DNA of 64,000 nucleotides from Clostridium_AW sp040797845 (GCA_040797845.1 JBFNFA010000001.1:531064-595063); one strand, 5' to 3'. Numbered from the stretch's first letter, positions 17,399 to 26,465 are shown. Notes: generated from the sequence alone by a model not told the origin. A program made the numbers and translations.

Positions 17399-18595
17399 TT
17401 ATTTTTCCACAATTTCTTTAGTATCTCTAGCAATCATTAATTCTTCATCTGTTGGTATTACATAAACTTTTACTTTTGAATCTTCAGTGCTAATTATTTT
17501 AGAGAATCCTCTTCCTTCATTGTTCTTCTTTTCGTCTATACTGAATCCTAAGAATTCTAGACCTTTACATATTTCTTCTCTGCTAGTAGCTGAATTTTCT
17601 CCTAATCCTGCAGTGAATACAATGCAGTCAACTCCGCCCATTACAGCTGCATATGATCCAATAAATCCTTTAACTCCGCTATGGAATATATCTAATGCTA
17701 ATTGAGATCTATGTTCTCCTTTTTCAGCAGCTTCTTCTATATCTCTAAAGTCACTACTTACTCCTGAAACTCCATAAACACCTGATTTTTTGTTAAGCAT
17801 ATCATTAACTTCATCAATGGACATATTTAATTCTTTCATTAAAAAAGGTATAATTGCTGGGTCGATATTACCAGATCTTGTTCCCATAGCTATACCTTCA
17901 AGAGGAGTGAATCCCATACTAGTAGCTACAGATTTTCCACCGTCAACAGCACAAATACTTGCACCATTTCCTAAGTGACAAGTTATTATTTTTAAATCTT
18001 TTATATCTTTTTCCATAAGTTCTGCTGCCATCATTGATACAAATCTATGAGATGTACCGTGGAAACCATATCTTCTTACGCCATGTTTTTTATATAATTC
18101 ATATGGTATAGGGTATATATAAGCATGTTCTGGAATAGTCTGATGGAAAGCTGTATCAAATACTGCAACCATAGGAGTATTTGGCATTAAAGCTTTGCAT
18201 GCATTTATTCCTATTATATTTGGTGGATTATGTAATGGAGCTAGTTTTACACAATCTTCTAATGATTTCATAACTTCATCATCAATTAAAACGGAGTTTG
18301 CGTATTTTTCTCCGCCATGAACAACTCTATGTCCTACTGCTGAAATTTCAGACATATCTTTTATAACTCCGTGTTTTTCATCAATTAAAGCCTCTAAAAC
18401 TAATTTTATAGCATCTTTATGATCCTTCATTGGTTGTTCTATTATGTATTTTTCATCGTTTGCCTTTTGAGTAAGTATTGAACCTTCTATACCTATTCTT
18501 TCTACTAATCCTTTAGCAAGTGCATTTTCACTTACCATATCTATTAATTGATATTTTAATGATGAACTTCCGCAATTTATTACTAATATTTTCAA
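17399..18595 (-). CDS. ackA: Acetate kinase
   Basis: Acetate kinase makes ATP and acetate from acetyl phosphate, a main energy step in clostridial fermentation. It starts MKILVINCGSSSLKYQL and contains the ASKHA elements VFDTAFHQT, RYGFHGTSHR, HLGNGASICA and the late TAGLGENS. The 398 residues match the family. It follows pta by about 40 bases, so the two form a pta-ackA operon driven from the region near 19.7 kb. Confidence 0.98.
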   Translation of the reverse strand: MKILVINCGSSSLKYQLIDMVSENALAKGLVERIGIEGSILTQKANDEKYIIEQPMKDHKDAIKLVLEALIDEKHGVIKDMSEISAVGHRVVHGGEKYANSVLIDDEVMKSLEDCVKLAPLHNPPNIIGINACKALMPNTPMVAVFDTAFHQTIPEHAYIYPIPYELYKKHGVRRYGFHGTSHRFVSMMAAELMEKDIKDLKIITCHLGNGASICAVDGGKSVATSMGFTPLEGIAMGTRSGNIDPAIIPFLMKELNMSIDEVNDMLNKKSGVYGVSGVSSDFRDIEEAAEKGEHRSQLALDIFHSGVKGFIGSYAAVMGGVDCIVFTAGLGENSATSREEICKGLEFLGFSIDEKKNNEGRGFSKIISTEDSKVKVYVIPTDEELMIARDTKEIVEK

Positions 18596-18635
18596 TCGTT
18601 ATTCTCCTTCCTGATTTTAAAAATGTTTATTTCAA

Positions 18636-19628
18636 TTATTGAGCTTGAACAGCTGTAACAGCTACAACGTTTACTATATCTTCTGCGCTACAACCTCTGG
18701 ATAAATCATTTATAGGCTTAGCAAAACCTTGTGTTATTGGTCCTATAGCTTCTGCATTTGCAAATCTTTGTACTAATTTGTATCCAATGTTTCCAGCTTG
18801 TAGGTCAGGGAAAACAAGTACGTTAGCTTTTCCAGCCACTGGGCTATTCGGCGCTTTTAAGTTAGCTACTGACTCTACAATTGACGCATCTAACTGTAGT
18901 TCTCCATCAATATCTAAATCAGGTCTTTGTTCTTGTGCTAACTTTGTTGCAGTTCTTACTTTGTCAACTAATTCGTGTTGTGCACTGCCCATTGTAGAGA
19001 ATGAAAGCATTGAAACTTTTGGATCCATTCCACATAATTTTTTAGCAGTTTCTGCAGTTGATATTGCAATTGAAGCTAATTCCTCTGCAGTTGGGTTTGG
19101 GTTAACGGCACAGTCTGCAAATAGAAGTAAACCTTCTTTTCCATAATTAGATCCTGGAACATACATTATAAATGTACTTGAAACAACGGATGTTCCTGGA
19201 GCTGTTTTAACTATTTGAAGTCCTGGTCTTAATAAGTCTCCTGTTGTATGTATTGCACCAGAAACCATTCCATCAGCATCTTCTAGTTTAACCATCATAG
19301 TTCCAAAATATAATGGGTCTTGAACTATTTTTTCTGCTTTTTCTAAAGTAACACCTTTATTTTTTCTAAGTTCATAAAGAACTTTTGCATATTCTGCTGT
19401 TTTTTCAGAAGTAGCAGGATCAATTATCTCAGCTCCTTCAAGACTAACTCCTAAATCATTTGCCATCTTCTTTATGTTAGCTTCGTTTCCTACTAACACT
19501 ACATTAGCAAGGCCATTTTTTGTAATCATTTCACAAGCTTTAATATTTCTTTCTTCCTCACCTTCTGGAAGCACTATTTTTTTTCTGTTAGATTTGGCCT
19601 TCTGCCAAATTTCATCCATTAACTTCAT
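18636..19628 (-). CDS. pta: Phosphate acetyltransferase
   Basis: Pta exchanges CoA of acetyl-CoA for phosphate. The 330 residues cover the catalytic PTA_PTB domain alone: MDEIWQKAK, IVLPEGEEERN, DGMVSGAIHTTGDLLRPGLQ, and the C-terminal VFPDLQAGNIGYKLVQR. No N-terminal regulatory domain is present, as usual in clostridia. GAGAGGAG precedes the start. The upstream region carries a promoter and conspicuous repeats. Confidence 0.98.
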   Translation of the reverse strand: MKLMDEIWQKAKSNRKKIVLPEGEEERNIKACEMITKNGLANVVLVGNEANIKKMANDLGVSLEGAEIIDPATSEKTAEYAKVLYELRKNKGVTLEKAEKIVQDPLYFGTMMVKLEDADGMVSGAIHTTGDLLRPGLQIVKTAPGTSVVSSTFIMYVPGSNYGKEGLLLFADCAVNPNPTAEELASIAISTAETAKKLCGMDPKVSMLSFSTMGSAQHELVDKVRTATKLAQEQRPDLDIDGELQLDASIVESVANLKAPNSPVAGKANVLVFPDLQAGNIGYKLVQRFANAEAIGPITQGFAKPINDLSRGCSAEDIVNVVAVTAVQAQ

Positions 19629-19671
19629 TAAAAATTCTCCTCTCGGTTATAATATTACTACACACATATAT

Positions 19672-19701
19672 AATATAAGACTTTTTATGTACTCTTTTCA
19701 A
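19672..19701 (-). promoter_or_regulatory. Predicted promoter of pta-ackA
   Basis: On the minus strand TTGAAA (19701-19696) is followed after 18 bases by TATATT (19677-19672), or after 17 by TTATAT. It lies about 45 bases upstream of the pta start. A half-site of a repeated motif falls within the spacer. Confidence 0.5.
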
Positions 19702-19744
19702 GTATATTATTAAATTTTTTTATACATAAATACTTTTTATGTAC
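19680..19744. repeat. Operator-like direct and inverted repeats upstream of pta
   Basis: The 13-mer ACTTTTTATGTAC occurs at 19680-19692 and again at 19732-19744, 52 bases apart. The second copy belongs to an inverted repeat TACATAAA-N5-TTTATGTA at 19723-19743. One copy overlaps the pta promoter spacer and the other lies just upstream of the -35, an arrangement expected of a transcription factor with two sites. Confidence 0.55.
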
Positions 19745-19814
19745 GCACTATTTACACAATATTCTTTCAAAAGTATAGTTTATATCCATAAAAGTGTTAA
19801 TAATATATCAATCC

Positions 19815-19843
19815 TTTGAAGGAGTAATACAAATCATTTATAA
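19815..19843 (+). promoter_or_regulatory. Predicted promoter of tmcAL
   Basis: TTGAAG (19815-19820) and TATAAT (19838-19843) are separated by 17 bases, ahead of the tmcAL start at 19891. Confidence 0.6.
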
Positions 19844-19890
19844 TATTCTTAGCAGAAATTAGTTTAAATATTATGAATGGAGGAATAAAT

Positions 19891-21108
19891 TTGAATATAA
19901 CCGGAATTATAGTGGAATATAACCCATTACATAATGGACATTTATATCATATAGAAAAATCTAAAGAAGTGACTTCTTCAGATGCCATAGTGGCTGTTAT
20001 GAGTGGTAACTTTGTTCAGCGAGGTACTCCTGCACTTGTAGACAAGTGGACTAGAGCTAAAATGGCATTGCTAAATGGTGTAGATTTGGTAATTGAGTTA
20101 CCTGCGTTATACAGCCTTTCTTCAGCTGAATTTTTTTCCTTTGGAGGGGTAACCCTACTAGATTCACTGGGTATTATTAATAATATATGCTTTGGAAGTG
20201 AAGTTGGAAATATAGAACCGATTTCTAATATAGCGAAGGTTTTATTAGAAGAGCCCACAATTTTCAGAGAGTATTTGAAAGAAAATTTAGATAAAGGATT
20301 CACATTTCCTGTAGCTAGAGCTAATGCTTTACACTCATATTTTAACAAAGAAGAAAAACATTGTTTTCAATTTAACAATTTATTGGATACTTCTAATAAT
20401 ATTTTGGCAGTAGAATATTGTAAAAGTTTATTGAAAATAAATAGTAATATTACCCCTTATACTATTAAAAGGGAAGGTGGAACTTATAATTCTATGGATT
20501 TACAACATGAATTTTCTAGTGCTTCTGCCATAAGAAGCCACATTAAGAATTCTCAGGACTTAAAAAAACTTGAAGATTATATGCCTAAAAATGTTTTAAA
20601 CATTTTAATGGATATTAAGGACTTAGTTTATTCTTTCCCTTTTGACGAAGATATGTTACCTTTTATTAAACATAAATATTTTAGTGGAGAAAATGGATTA
20701 GAGAATCTACCAGATGTATCAGAGGGACTACATAATAGAATTTATCGAGCGTTAAATGAGAGTACTTCATTAGAGGATACTATACTTAATATTAAAACGA
20801 AGAGATATACCTACAGTAGAATAAGTAGAATATTATGCCAGTACTTTATAGGTTTTGATACCATAGATACTTATTTCCTTAGGCAAGAGCCTTGCCCTTA
20901 CGCTCGAATACTTGGCTTTAATAAAAAAGGCAGTGAGCTTCTAAAAATAATGAAAAAGAAATCATCTATACCCCTATATACTAAAATACCTAAAGAAATA
21001 AACCCTACTCTCTATTTAGACATAAAGGCTACTAAATGTTATAGTCTTATTAATAAGTCCTGTAATCCATTAAGTGACTTTAAAAATATGCCTATAATCT
21101 TAGATTAA
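19891..21108 (+). CDS. tmcAL: tRNA(Met) cytidine acetate ligase TmcAL (YlbM)
   Basis: TmcAL makes N4-acetylcytidine at the wobble base of elongator tRNA-Met from acetate and ATP. The N-terminus carries the nucleotidyltransferase motif GIIVEYNPLHNGHLYHI with HNGH, then AVMSGNFVQRGTPALVDKW. The start is the TTG at 19891, giving MNITGII; GGAGGA lies six to seven bases upstream and the family begins there, while an ATG six codons earlier sits before the ribosome binding site. The product is 405 residues. Its acetate requirement fits its place beside the pta-ackA operon, but that link is inference. Confidence 0.93.
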   Translation: MNITGIIVEYNPLHNGHLYHIEKSKEVTSSDAIVAVMSGNFVQRGTPALVDKWTRAKMALLNGVDLVIELPALYSLSSAEFFSFGGVTLLDSLGIINNICFGSEVGNIEPISNIAKVLLEEPTIFREYLKENLDKGFTFPVARANALHSYFNKEEKHCFQFNNLLDTSNNILAVEYCKSLLKINSNITPYTIKREGGTYNSMDLQHEFSSASAIRSHIKNSQDLKKLEDYMPKNVLNILMDIKDLVYSFPFDEDMLPFIKHKYFSGENGLENLPDVSEGLHNRIYRALNESTSLEDTILNIKTKRYTYSRISRILCQYFIGFDTIDTYFLRQEPCPYARILGFNKKGSELLKIMKKKSSIPLYTKIPKEINPTLYLDIKATKCYSLINKSCNPLSDFKNMPIILD

Positions 21109-21124
21109 TATTAGTGTAATAAAT

Positions 21125-21173
21125 AAAGCTCCTTTAAATATATATAATATGAATCATGTATTAAAGGAGTTTT
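21125..21173 (+). other. Hairpin that includes the ylbJ ribosome binding site
   Basis: CTCCTTTAA (21129-21137) pairs perfectly with TTAAAGGAG (21161-21169), and four more pairs extend the stem outward, around a 23-base loop. The 3' arm is the ylbJ Shine-Dalgarno sequence, and TTTTATTTT follows. It could act as a terminator for tmcAL, as a translational lock on ylbJ, or both. Confidence 0.65.
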
Positions 21174-21176
21174 ATT

Positions 21177-22337
21177 TTGATATTATTAATATACCTCATC
21201 TTAATACTAACTTTTACATTGCTATACCTTTTACTTAAAGATAAATCTATATTAATTATTTTATTATGCTCATTTATAATTATAAATTTTATAATTAATC
21301 CTAATATATGTATAAAAGGTTCCTTAGTAGGAAGCCAACTGTTTTTTTATAAAGTTTTTCCTTCTCTATTTCCATTTTTAATAATAACCAATATTATTAT
21401 GAGCTTTAATGGAATTCATTTGTATTCAAAAATTTTTGGTAAAATATTATGTTATCCTTTAGGATTGCCAAAAGAAAGTAGTTTTGCGTTATTGGTAAGC
21501 TTATTATGTGGGTATCCTCTAGGTGCAAAATACTCTTGTGATTTATATGAACAAAAAATAATCGACTATAGAACATGCAGTAGATTGCTTAATATTGCTT
21601 CTAATGCTAGTCCATTATTTATAGTTGGTTCAGTAGGTGTAGCTATGTTAAATGATAAAAAATTAGGATATATATTATTATTAGGTAATTATCTTTCCTG
21701 TTTTTTTATCTCTCTTGTTATTAAAAGAAAATCTCCCAATTACATAAAGAAGGAAAATCACATCCCCACTACTCATAAAAATATAAAAAACTTTGGTGAT
21801 ATACTTAAAAATTCCATAGAGAACTCAATAAATACCTCTCTTTCTGTTGGTGGTTTTATAGTTATCTTTACCATAATATCAAACATAATAAAAAATAGTA
21901 TTGTAATCAATACTATTTTAGAAAATTTAAGTTCACTATTTAAAATTCACCCTTCAATATTAGAGGGATTAACTTTCGGAATGGTTGAAATGACAAATGG
22001 ATGTAATATAATAGCCTCTACTAACTTAGATAGTGGCGTAAAAATACTCTTTATAGGCTTTCTATTAGGTTTTAGTGGACTTTGTATTACTTGGCAATGT
22101 AGCTCATTTATGAGCAAGCATGGCTTTTCATTATGGAACTATAGTAAATACAAGATAATTCAAGGAATTTTTGGATCAATATGTTCTTATATATTATATA
22201 AATTAATGTTTGTCCCCAAAAACCTTGAAACATTTAGCACCACTTCTTCAAACATTATAAATCCAATAATGTTTTTAGGAATAATATTTATATTGATATT
22301 ACCTAATATTATTTATAGATTTAGAAAACAACTTTAA
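21177..22337 (+). CDS. ylbJ: Sporulation integral membrane protein YlbJ
   Basis: YlbJ is a polytopic membrane protein of the nucleoside-recognition (Gate) superfamily, needed for spore cortex formation in Bacillus. The 386-residue protein has about eight to ten hydrophobic segments and motifs such as KVFPSLFPFLIITNI and LLCGYPLGAKYSCDLYE. The start is a TTG with AAAGGAG seven bases upstream. It lies directly after tmcAL (ylbM); in Bacillus ylbJ and ylbM are also near each other. The ribosome binding site is buried in a hairpin. Confidence 0.92.
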   Translation: MILLIYLILILTFTLLYLLLKDKSILIILLCSFIIINFIINPNICIKGSLVGSQLFFYKVFPSLFPFLIITNIIMSFNGIHLYSKIFGKILCYPLGLPKESSFALLVSLLCGYPLGAKYSCDLYEQKIIDYRTCSRLLNIASNASPLFIVGSVGVAMLNDKKLGYILLLGNYLSCFFISLVIKRKSPNYIKKENHIPTTHKNIKNFGDILKNSIENSINTSLSVGGFIVIFTIISNIIKNSIVINTILENLSSLFKIHPSILEGLTFGMVEMTNGCNIIASTNLDSGVKILFIGFLLGFSGLCITWQCSSFMSKHGFSLWNYSKYKIIQGIFGSICSYILYKLMFVPKNLETFSTTSSNIINPIMFLGIIFILILPNIIYRFRKQL

Positions 22338-22343
22338 TACTTA

Positions 22344-22871
22344 TTATTTGTTCATATTTTTTAACTCTTTAATATTTTCTCTAATTATTTCAGTTGTAGT
22401 ATTAATGTCAGAACTTATAGCCTTATAATAGTTTCCCATCTCTACTTGGAGATTATTTAACATTTTATCACTGTTTTCAGTAAGTTCTCTCTCTAACTGG
22501 CACAAAATTTCATGAGCATAATCTCTTGCTCCTAGTCTCATTACTTTTGCGTCTCTTTGGGCTGAAGATACTATCTCTTCAGCTCTCATTTTAGCATCTC
22601 TAGTAATATCATGATTTTCTATTTGTCTTTTTAATAGTTCCATATTTTCTTTTTTTAAAGTTTCAGCTTCTCTAACAGCCTCACTTAAAATTCTTTCCTT
22701 TTCCTCATACACCCACTTAGCTTTTTTAAACTCCCCAGGTAAGTGAGTTGTTATTTTATCTATAACATCCAAAACCTCTTTTTTATCTATCATAACCTTC
22801 CCCGTCATAGGAACTTTAGCGGAAGTTTCAACAATATCTGCAAGATAATCTAATAATTTAATTACATCCAT
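22344..22871 (-). CDS. Coiled-coil protein, ATPase-subunit-like, beside coaD
   Basis: The 175 residues have no transmembrane segment. A short N-terminal region (MDVIKLLDYLADIVETS) is followed by a long charged helix (about 60-110) with spaced alanines, then a second helix to the C-terminus. Similar clostridial proteins are often annotated as ATPase or DivIVA-like. It lies 13 bases after coaD and probably belongs to the rsmD-coaD operon. I do not know its function. Confidence 0.75.
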   Translation of the reverse strand: MDVIKLLDYLADIVETSAKVPMTGKVMIDKKEVLDVIDKITTHLPGEFKKAKWVYEEKERILSEAVREAETLKKENMELLKRQIENHDITRDAKMRAEEIVSSAQRDAKVMRLGARDYAHEILCQLERELTENSDKMLNNLQVEMGNYYKAISSDINTTTEIIRENIKELKNMNK

Positions 22872-22884
22872 TTATAATAACCTC

Positions 22885-23367
22885 CTACTTACCACGAAAT
22901 TTTAGCATAATATCTTCAATTATTTCATCCGGTACTAAATCTTTAATACATCCTCCAAAAGCAGCAACTTGTTTTACTGATGATGAACTCAAGTATGAAT
23001 ATTGAGCACAAGTCATCATAAACAATGTTTCTATATCTGGATTTAACTTTTTATTCATTAAACTCATTTGAAATTCATATTCAAAATCTGATATTGCTCT
23101 CAGACCTTTAATTATTACTTTTATATCATTTTCTTTCATATAATCTACTAACAGACCACTAAAGCTTTCAACTTTAACATTAGGTATATGTTTAACCGCT
23201 CTTTCAATTAGTTTAACTCTTTCTTCTATGGAGAACAGTCCTTTTTTATCTGGATTAACTAAAACGCCAACTGTAACTTCATCAAATATCGTGGCAGCTC
23301 TTTCTATTATATTTAAATGTCCATTAGTTATAGGGTCAAAGCTACCTGGGTAAATTGCAATATTCAT
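22885..23367 (-). CDS. coaD: Phosphopantetheine adenylyltransferase
   Basis: CoaD transfers AMP to 4'-phosphopantetheine, the penultimate step of CoA synthesis. The 160 residues start MNIAIYPGSFDPITNGHL with the T/HxGH nucleotidyl-transfer motif, and contain KGLRAISDFEYEFQM and YSYLSSSSVKQVA. The ATG at 23367 is preferred for its AAGGAGG and family start. Its gene begins two bases after the rsmD stop. Confidence 0.97.
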   Translation of the reverse strand: MNIAIYPGSFDPITNGHLNIIERAATIFDEVTVGVLVNPDKKGLFSIEERVKLIERAVKHIPNVKVESFSGLLVDYMKENDIKVIIKGLRAISDFEYEFQMSLMNKKLNPDIETLFMMTCAQYSYLSSSSVKQVAAFGGCIKDLVPDEIIEDIMLKFRGK

Positions 23368-23369
23368 TT

Positions 23370-23927
23370 TTAGTCCTCCTTGTATCTGTAAAAACAAATT
23401 GTTGTATTACCATATTTTCTATGTTCAGTTAGCTTTATATTATCTGTTCCTAAAAATATTTCTTCACTTGAGTCTATTTTTGTAACTATTAAACCATCTT
23501 TATTTAATAGATTATTTTTATCAATATCCTCAATTGCAGGTGGTATCATATTTTTTAAATAAGGAGGATCTATAAATATTAGATCAAATATAATTCCTTT
23601 TTTATCAAATAATTTTAATGCGTCATAAGCACTCATATTTAAACATTCACATTTATCTTCAAAATTTAAATTTTTAACATTTTCTTTTAAATACTTAAAA
23701 GTTACATCACCTTTGTCAATTAAATAGCATTTTTTAGCTCCTCTACTTACTGCTTCTAATCCTAAGCTTCCTGTTCCTGAAAATAAATCTACGGCTATAG
23801 TATCATATACATCATTTTGAATTATATTAAATATATTTTCTTTCACTCTATCTAATGTTGGCCTTGTTCCCATTCCCTCTGGTGATAGTAGTTTTCTTCC
23901 TTTAGCAAGACCTGAAATTATTCTCAT
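23370..23927 (-). CDS. rsmD: 16S rRNA (guanine966-N2)-methyltransferase RsmD
   Basis: RsmD methylates G966 of 16S rRNA. The N-terminus reads MRIISGLAKGRKL; the SAM-binding motif is VDLFSGTGSLGLEAVSRGA and the catalytic NPPY-type motif appears as FIDPPYLKN. The length of 185 is normal. Its promoter is predicted at 23981-24009, and the operon continues with coaD and the coiled-coil gene. Confidence 0.96.
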   Translation of the reverse strand: MRIISGLAKGRKLLSPEGMGTRPTLDRVKENIFNIIQNDVYDTIAVDLFSGTGSLGLEAVSRGAKKCYLIDKGDVTFKYLKENVKNLNFEDKCECLNMSAYDALKLFDKKGIIFDLIFIDPPYLKNMIPPAIEDIDKNNLLNKDGLIVTKIDSSEEIFLGTDNIKLTEHRKYGNTTICFYRYKED

Positions 23928-23980
23928 AATATTTTCCTCCTTGTGTAAAATCCTGAAGTCTTTAATTTATTGTTTATAAT

Positions 23981-24009
23981 ATTTTAGCATATTTAAATAG
24001 TTAATACAA
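23981..24009 (-). promoter_or_regulatory. Predicted promoter of rsmD-coaD
   Basis: On the minus strand TTGTAT (24009-24004) and TAAAAT (23986-23981) are separated by exactly 17 bases, about 55 bases before the rsmD start. Confidence 0.6.
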
Positions 24010-24027
24010 AGATATTTTATACAAGAC

Positions 24028-24170
24028 AAAAGGGAGGAACATATCCTCCCTTTCATCCTAGTTATTTAAAACTATTTACCATGTGGTTAAATACAGAACT
24101 ATTCATTGGTAAATTATTTTGTCTACACCTTAATTAGTTTAAATCCTTCTCACAAAACATAGTGAGAAGC
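24028..24170 (-). ncRNA. Structured RNA with three hairpins downstream of an 18-codon ORF
   Basis: Reading the minus strand: hairpin A pairs CTTCTCAC with GTGAGAAG (24169-24162 and 24153-24146). Structure B has an outer helix TTTAAACTA/TAGTTTTAAA (24143-24135 and 24074-24065) enclosing TTTACCA/TGGTAAA (24113-24107 and 24081-24075). Hairpin C, AAAGGGAGGA/TCCTCCCTTT followed by TTTTGTCTTGT, is a terminator (24053-24028). The RNA ends before the rsmD promoter, so it is a separate transcript or a recG 3' tail. It matches no RNA family that I recognise. Confidence 0.5.
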
Positions 24171-24174
24171 TAAC

Positions 24175-24231
24175 CTATACTACTGGTATATCCTCTTCAA
24201 TTTCCCATTTTGCTTTCGCTCCGTCTCCCAT
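24175..24231 (-). CDS. Short ORF encoding an 18-aa acidic peptide
   Basis: An ATG with GGAGGTG six bases upstream opens MGDGAKAKWEIEEDIPVV, then TAG. The minus-strand region between recG and this ORF carries two TATAAT-like boxes and a possible -35, so it may have its own promoter. The strong ribosome binding site and following structured RNA argue for expression. I do not recognise the peptide; it could be a leader peptide, a signal or modified-peptide precursor, or the coding part of a dual-function RNA. Confidence 0.5.
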   Translation of the reverse strand: MGDGAKAKWEIEEDIPVV

Positions 24232-24335
24232 GGCGAACACCTCCGATTTTTATTTGTGCTAAACCTTTGGTGTACTATTATATTAACCAGAATTATAAAA
24301 CAATAAACATGTAATTATTAAGAATAAAAGCAATA

Positions 24336-26372
24336 TTAATTAAAACATATATATCTTGTGTTGTTTTCCAATCTCTTCATTATATATTTAATAATATTTT
24401 TATCTAATGAATTCTCGCTGTTCAATATTAATTTTGCATCTCCATGAGCCAGTTTAAAAGCTTCAATATCCTCTACTATGTTACATAATAAAAACTCTTC
24501 TGCGCCATGTTGCTTAAAGCCAAAGATTTCACCGCTTCCTCTTAATTTAAAATCCTGATCCGCAATAAAAAAGCCATCATTACTTTTTACCATAGTTTCC
24601 ATTCTTTTTTTAGTTATATGGTTTTTAATTTCTCCAATCAATATACAATGGGATTTTTTACTTCCTCTGCCCACTCTACCTCTTAGTTGATGAAGTTGGG
24701 CTAATCCAAATCTCTCTGCATTTTCCACTATCATTAAAGTAGCGTTGGGTATATTAACTCCAACTTCTATTACCGTTGTAGCTATTAAAACCTTTATTTC
24801 ACCATCTTTAAATTTATTCATTATATTGTTTTTTTCTTTGGAAGGCATTTTTCCATGCAACATAGCTGTGGATATACCTTTAAAATATTTATCATTTAAT
24901 TCCTCATATAGATATTCTACAGAAGTTAAATCTAAATTTTCGTTTTCTTCTACTAAAGGGCATACAATATAAACTTGTCTTCCCTCTTTAATCTCTTTTA
25001 TAGCAAAAGAATAAGCTCTATTTTTTTCGCTAGATTTTATAAAATATGTATCAATTTTTTGTCTTCCTGGTGGTAGTTGATCTATAATTGAGACTTCTAA
25101 GTCACCATATAAATATAAAGCTAGTGTTCTAGGTATTGGTGTAGCTGTCATAACTAAAGTATCAGGATTTTCACCTTTGTTAATAAGTTTACTTCTCTGC
25201 ATTACACCAAATCTATGCTGCTCATCAGTAATTATAAATCCTAGATTATTAAATTCAACATCATCTTCTAAAAGAGCATGAGTACCTATTACCATGTGTA
25301 TTTTTCCCTCTTTTAAGTCCCTTTTTACGTTTTCTTTTTCTTTTGCATTTATACTGCCACATAATAGCTTTATATTAAGGTTAAAATCCTCTAAAATCTT
25401 ATTTGCTTCCTCAAAATGTTGATGAGCTAATATTTCTGTAGGGGCCATAAAAGCTACTTGATAGCCATTCATCATTATATTAAATGCAGAAATAATTCCA
25501 ACTACTGTTTTACCACTTCCTACATCACCTTGTACTAATCTATTCATAACTGCAGGCTTTTTCTGATCAATTAAAATTTCTCTTATAGCTCTGTTTTGCG
25601 CTTCCGTTAATTGAAAAGGTAACTTTTCTTTTAGATCTTTTAAATTATCTGATATGTTAAAAGATATACCTTTAGAATTATTTCTCATATTTTTTAACAT
25701 AGCTATTTTTAAAGAATAAGTAAAAAGCTCTTGATATTTCAATCGTTTTTTACTTTCAAACAACTCTGATTTACCTTTAGGATAATGTATATCTCTGATT
25801 GCTTCATTTAAAGATATAAATTTATGCTTAGCTATTATCCATTCAGGCAAGTTTTCTTCTATTTCTACTTTCCTTAATACTTCATTGATTAATTTTATGA
25901 ATGTAGAATTGGTTATCCCATTTCTTAAAGGGTAAACAGGTTCTATATTTTTTTCATTTCCCCAAAGTTGAGCTTTTAAAACTTTAGGATTAGTTAATAT
26001 TTTTTCGTTTCTGTATACACTTATCTTTCCCTTTAAAATATATTCATTGTTCAACATAAAGCTGTTCTTGATATAAGGCTGATTAAACCATTTGCATTTT
26101 ATATTATTATTTCCATCTGTAAACACAATGGTGGTAATTGTTTTCCCGCCAGGTATCCTTATGTCTTTTTTTATATCTATAGCTTTACATGCAACTATAA
26201 CCTCTTCTTTATCTTTTCCTTCATTAAAATTAGTGCAACTATTGTATTCTTTATAGTCCCTTGGAAAGTAGAGAAGTAAATCCATTATAGTATAAATACC
26301 ACAATCCTCTAAAATTTTTTTTGTTTTAGGTCCCACACCTTTTATACAACTAACATTACTATATACATCCAT
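24336..26372 (-). CDS. recG: ATP-dependent DNA helicase RecG
   Basis: RecG remodels stalled forks and branched DNA. The wedge domain is at the N-terminus (SCIKGVGPKTKK, LLLYFPRDY). The helicase core has GDVGSGKT (about 285-292), DEQHRFGV, TATPIPRTLAL, and the late ERFGLAQLHQLRGRVGRG. The length of 678 is normal. It follows yloV and a terminator, and the next gene downstream is the short ORF and RNA at 24.0-24.2 kb. Confidence 0.97.
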   Translation of the reverse strand: MDVYSNVSCIKGVGPKTKKILEDCGIYTIMDLLLYFPRDYKEYNSCTNFNEGKDKEEVIVACKAIDIKKDIRIPGGKTITTIVFTDGNNNIKCKWFNQPYIKNSFMLNNEYILKGKISVYRNEKILTNPKVLKAQLWGNEKNIEPVYPLRNGITNSTFIKLINEVLRKVEIEENLPEWIIAKHKFISLNEAIRDIHYPKGKSELFESKKRLKYQELFTYSLKIAMLKNMRNNSKGISFNISDNLKDLKEKLPFQLTEAQNRAIREILIDQKKPAVMNRLVQGDVGSGKTVVGIISAFNIMMNGYQVAFMAPTEILAHQHFEEANKILEDFNLNIKLLCGSINAKEKENVKRDLKEGKIHMVIGTHALLEDDVEFNNLGFIITDEQHRFGVMQRSKLINKGENPDTLVMTATPIPRTLALYLYGDLEVSIIDQLPPGRQKIDTYFIKSSEKNRAYSFAIKEIKEGRQVYIVCPLVEENENLDLTSVEYLYEELNDKYFKGISTAMLHGKMPSKEKNNIMNKFKDGEIKVLIATTVIEVGVNIPNATLMIVENAERFGLAQLHQLRGRVGRGSKKSHCILIGEIKNHITKKRMETMVKSNDGFFIADQDFKLRGSGEIFGFKQHGAEEFLLCNIVEDIEAFKLAHGDAKLILNSENSLDKNIIKYIMKRLENNTRYICFN

Positions 26373-26401
26373 AATATCACTCCAGTTACACTCCTCTTAA
26401 A

Positions 26402-26428
26402 TAAAAAAAGCCCTACGGCTTTTTTTAT
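26402..26428 (-). terminator. Rho-independent terminator after yloV
   Basis: AAAAAAAGCC pairs with GGCTTTTTTT around a four-base loop about 40 bases beyond the yloV stop. It is symmetrical and can work in both directions. Confidence 0.88.
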
Positions 26429-26465
26429 AATAGATGATAATTTATTGTATATATAAGTTCATTAT

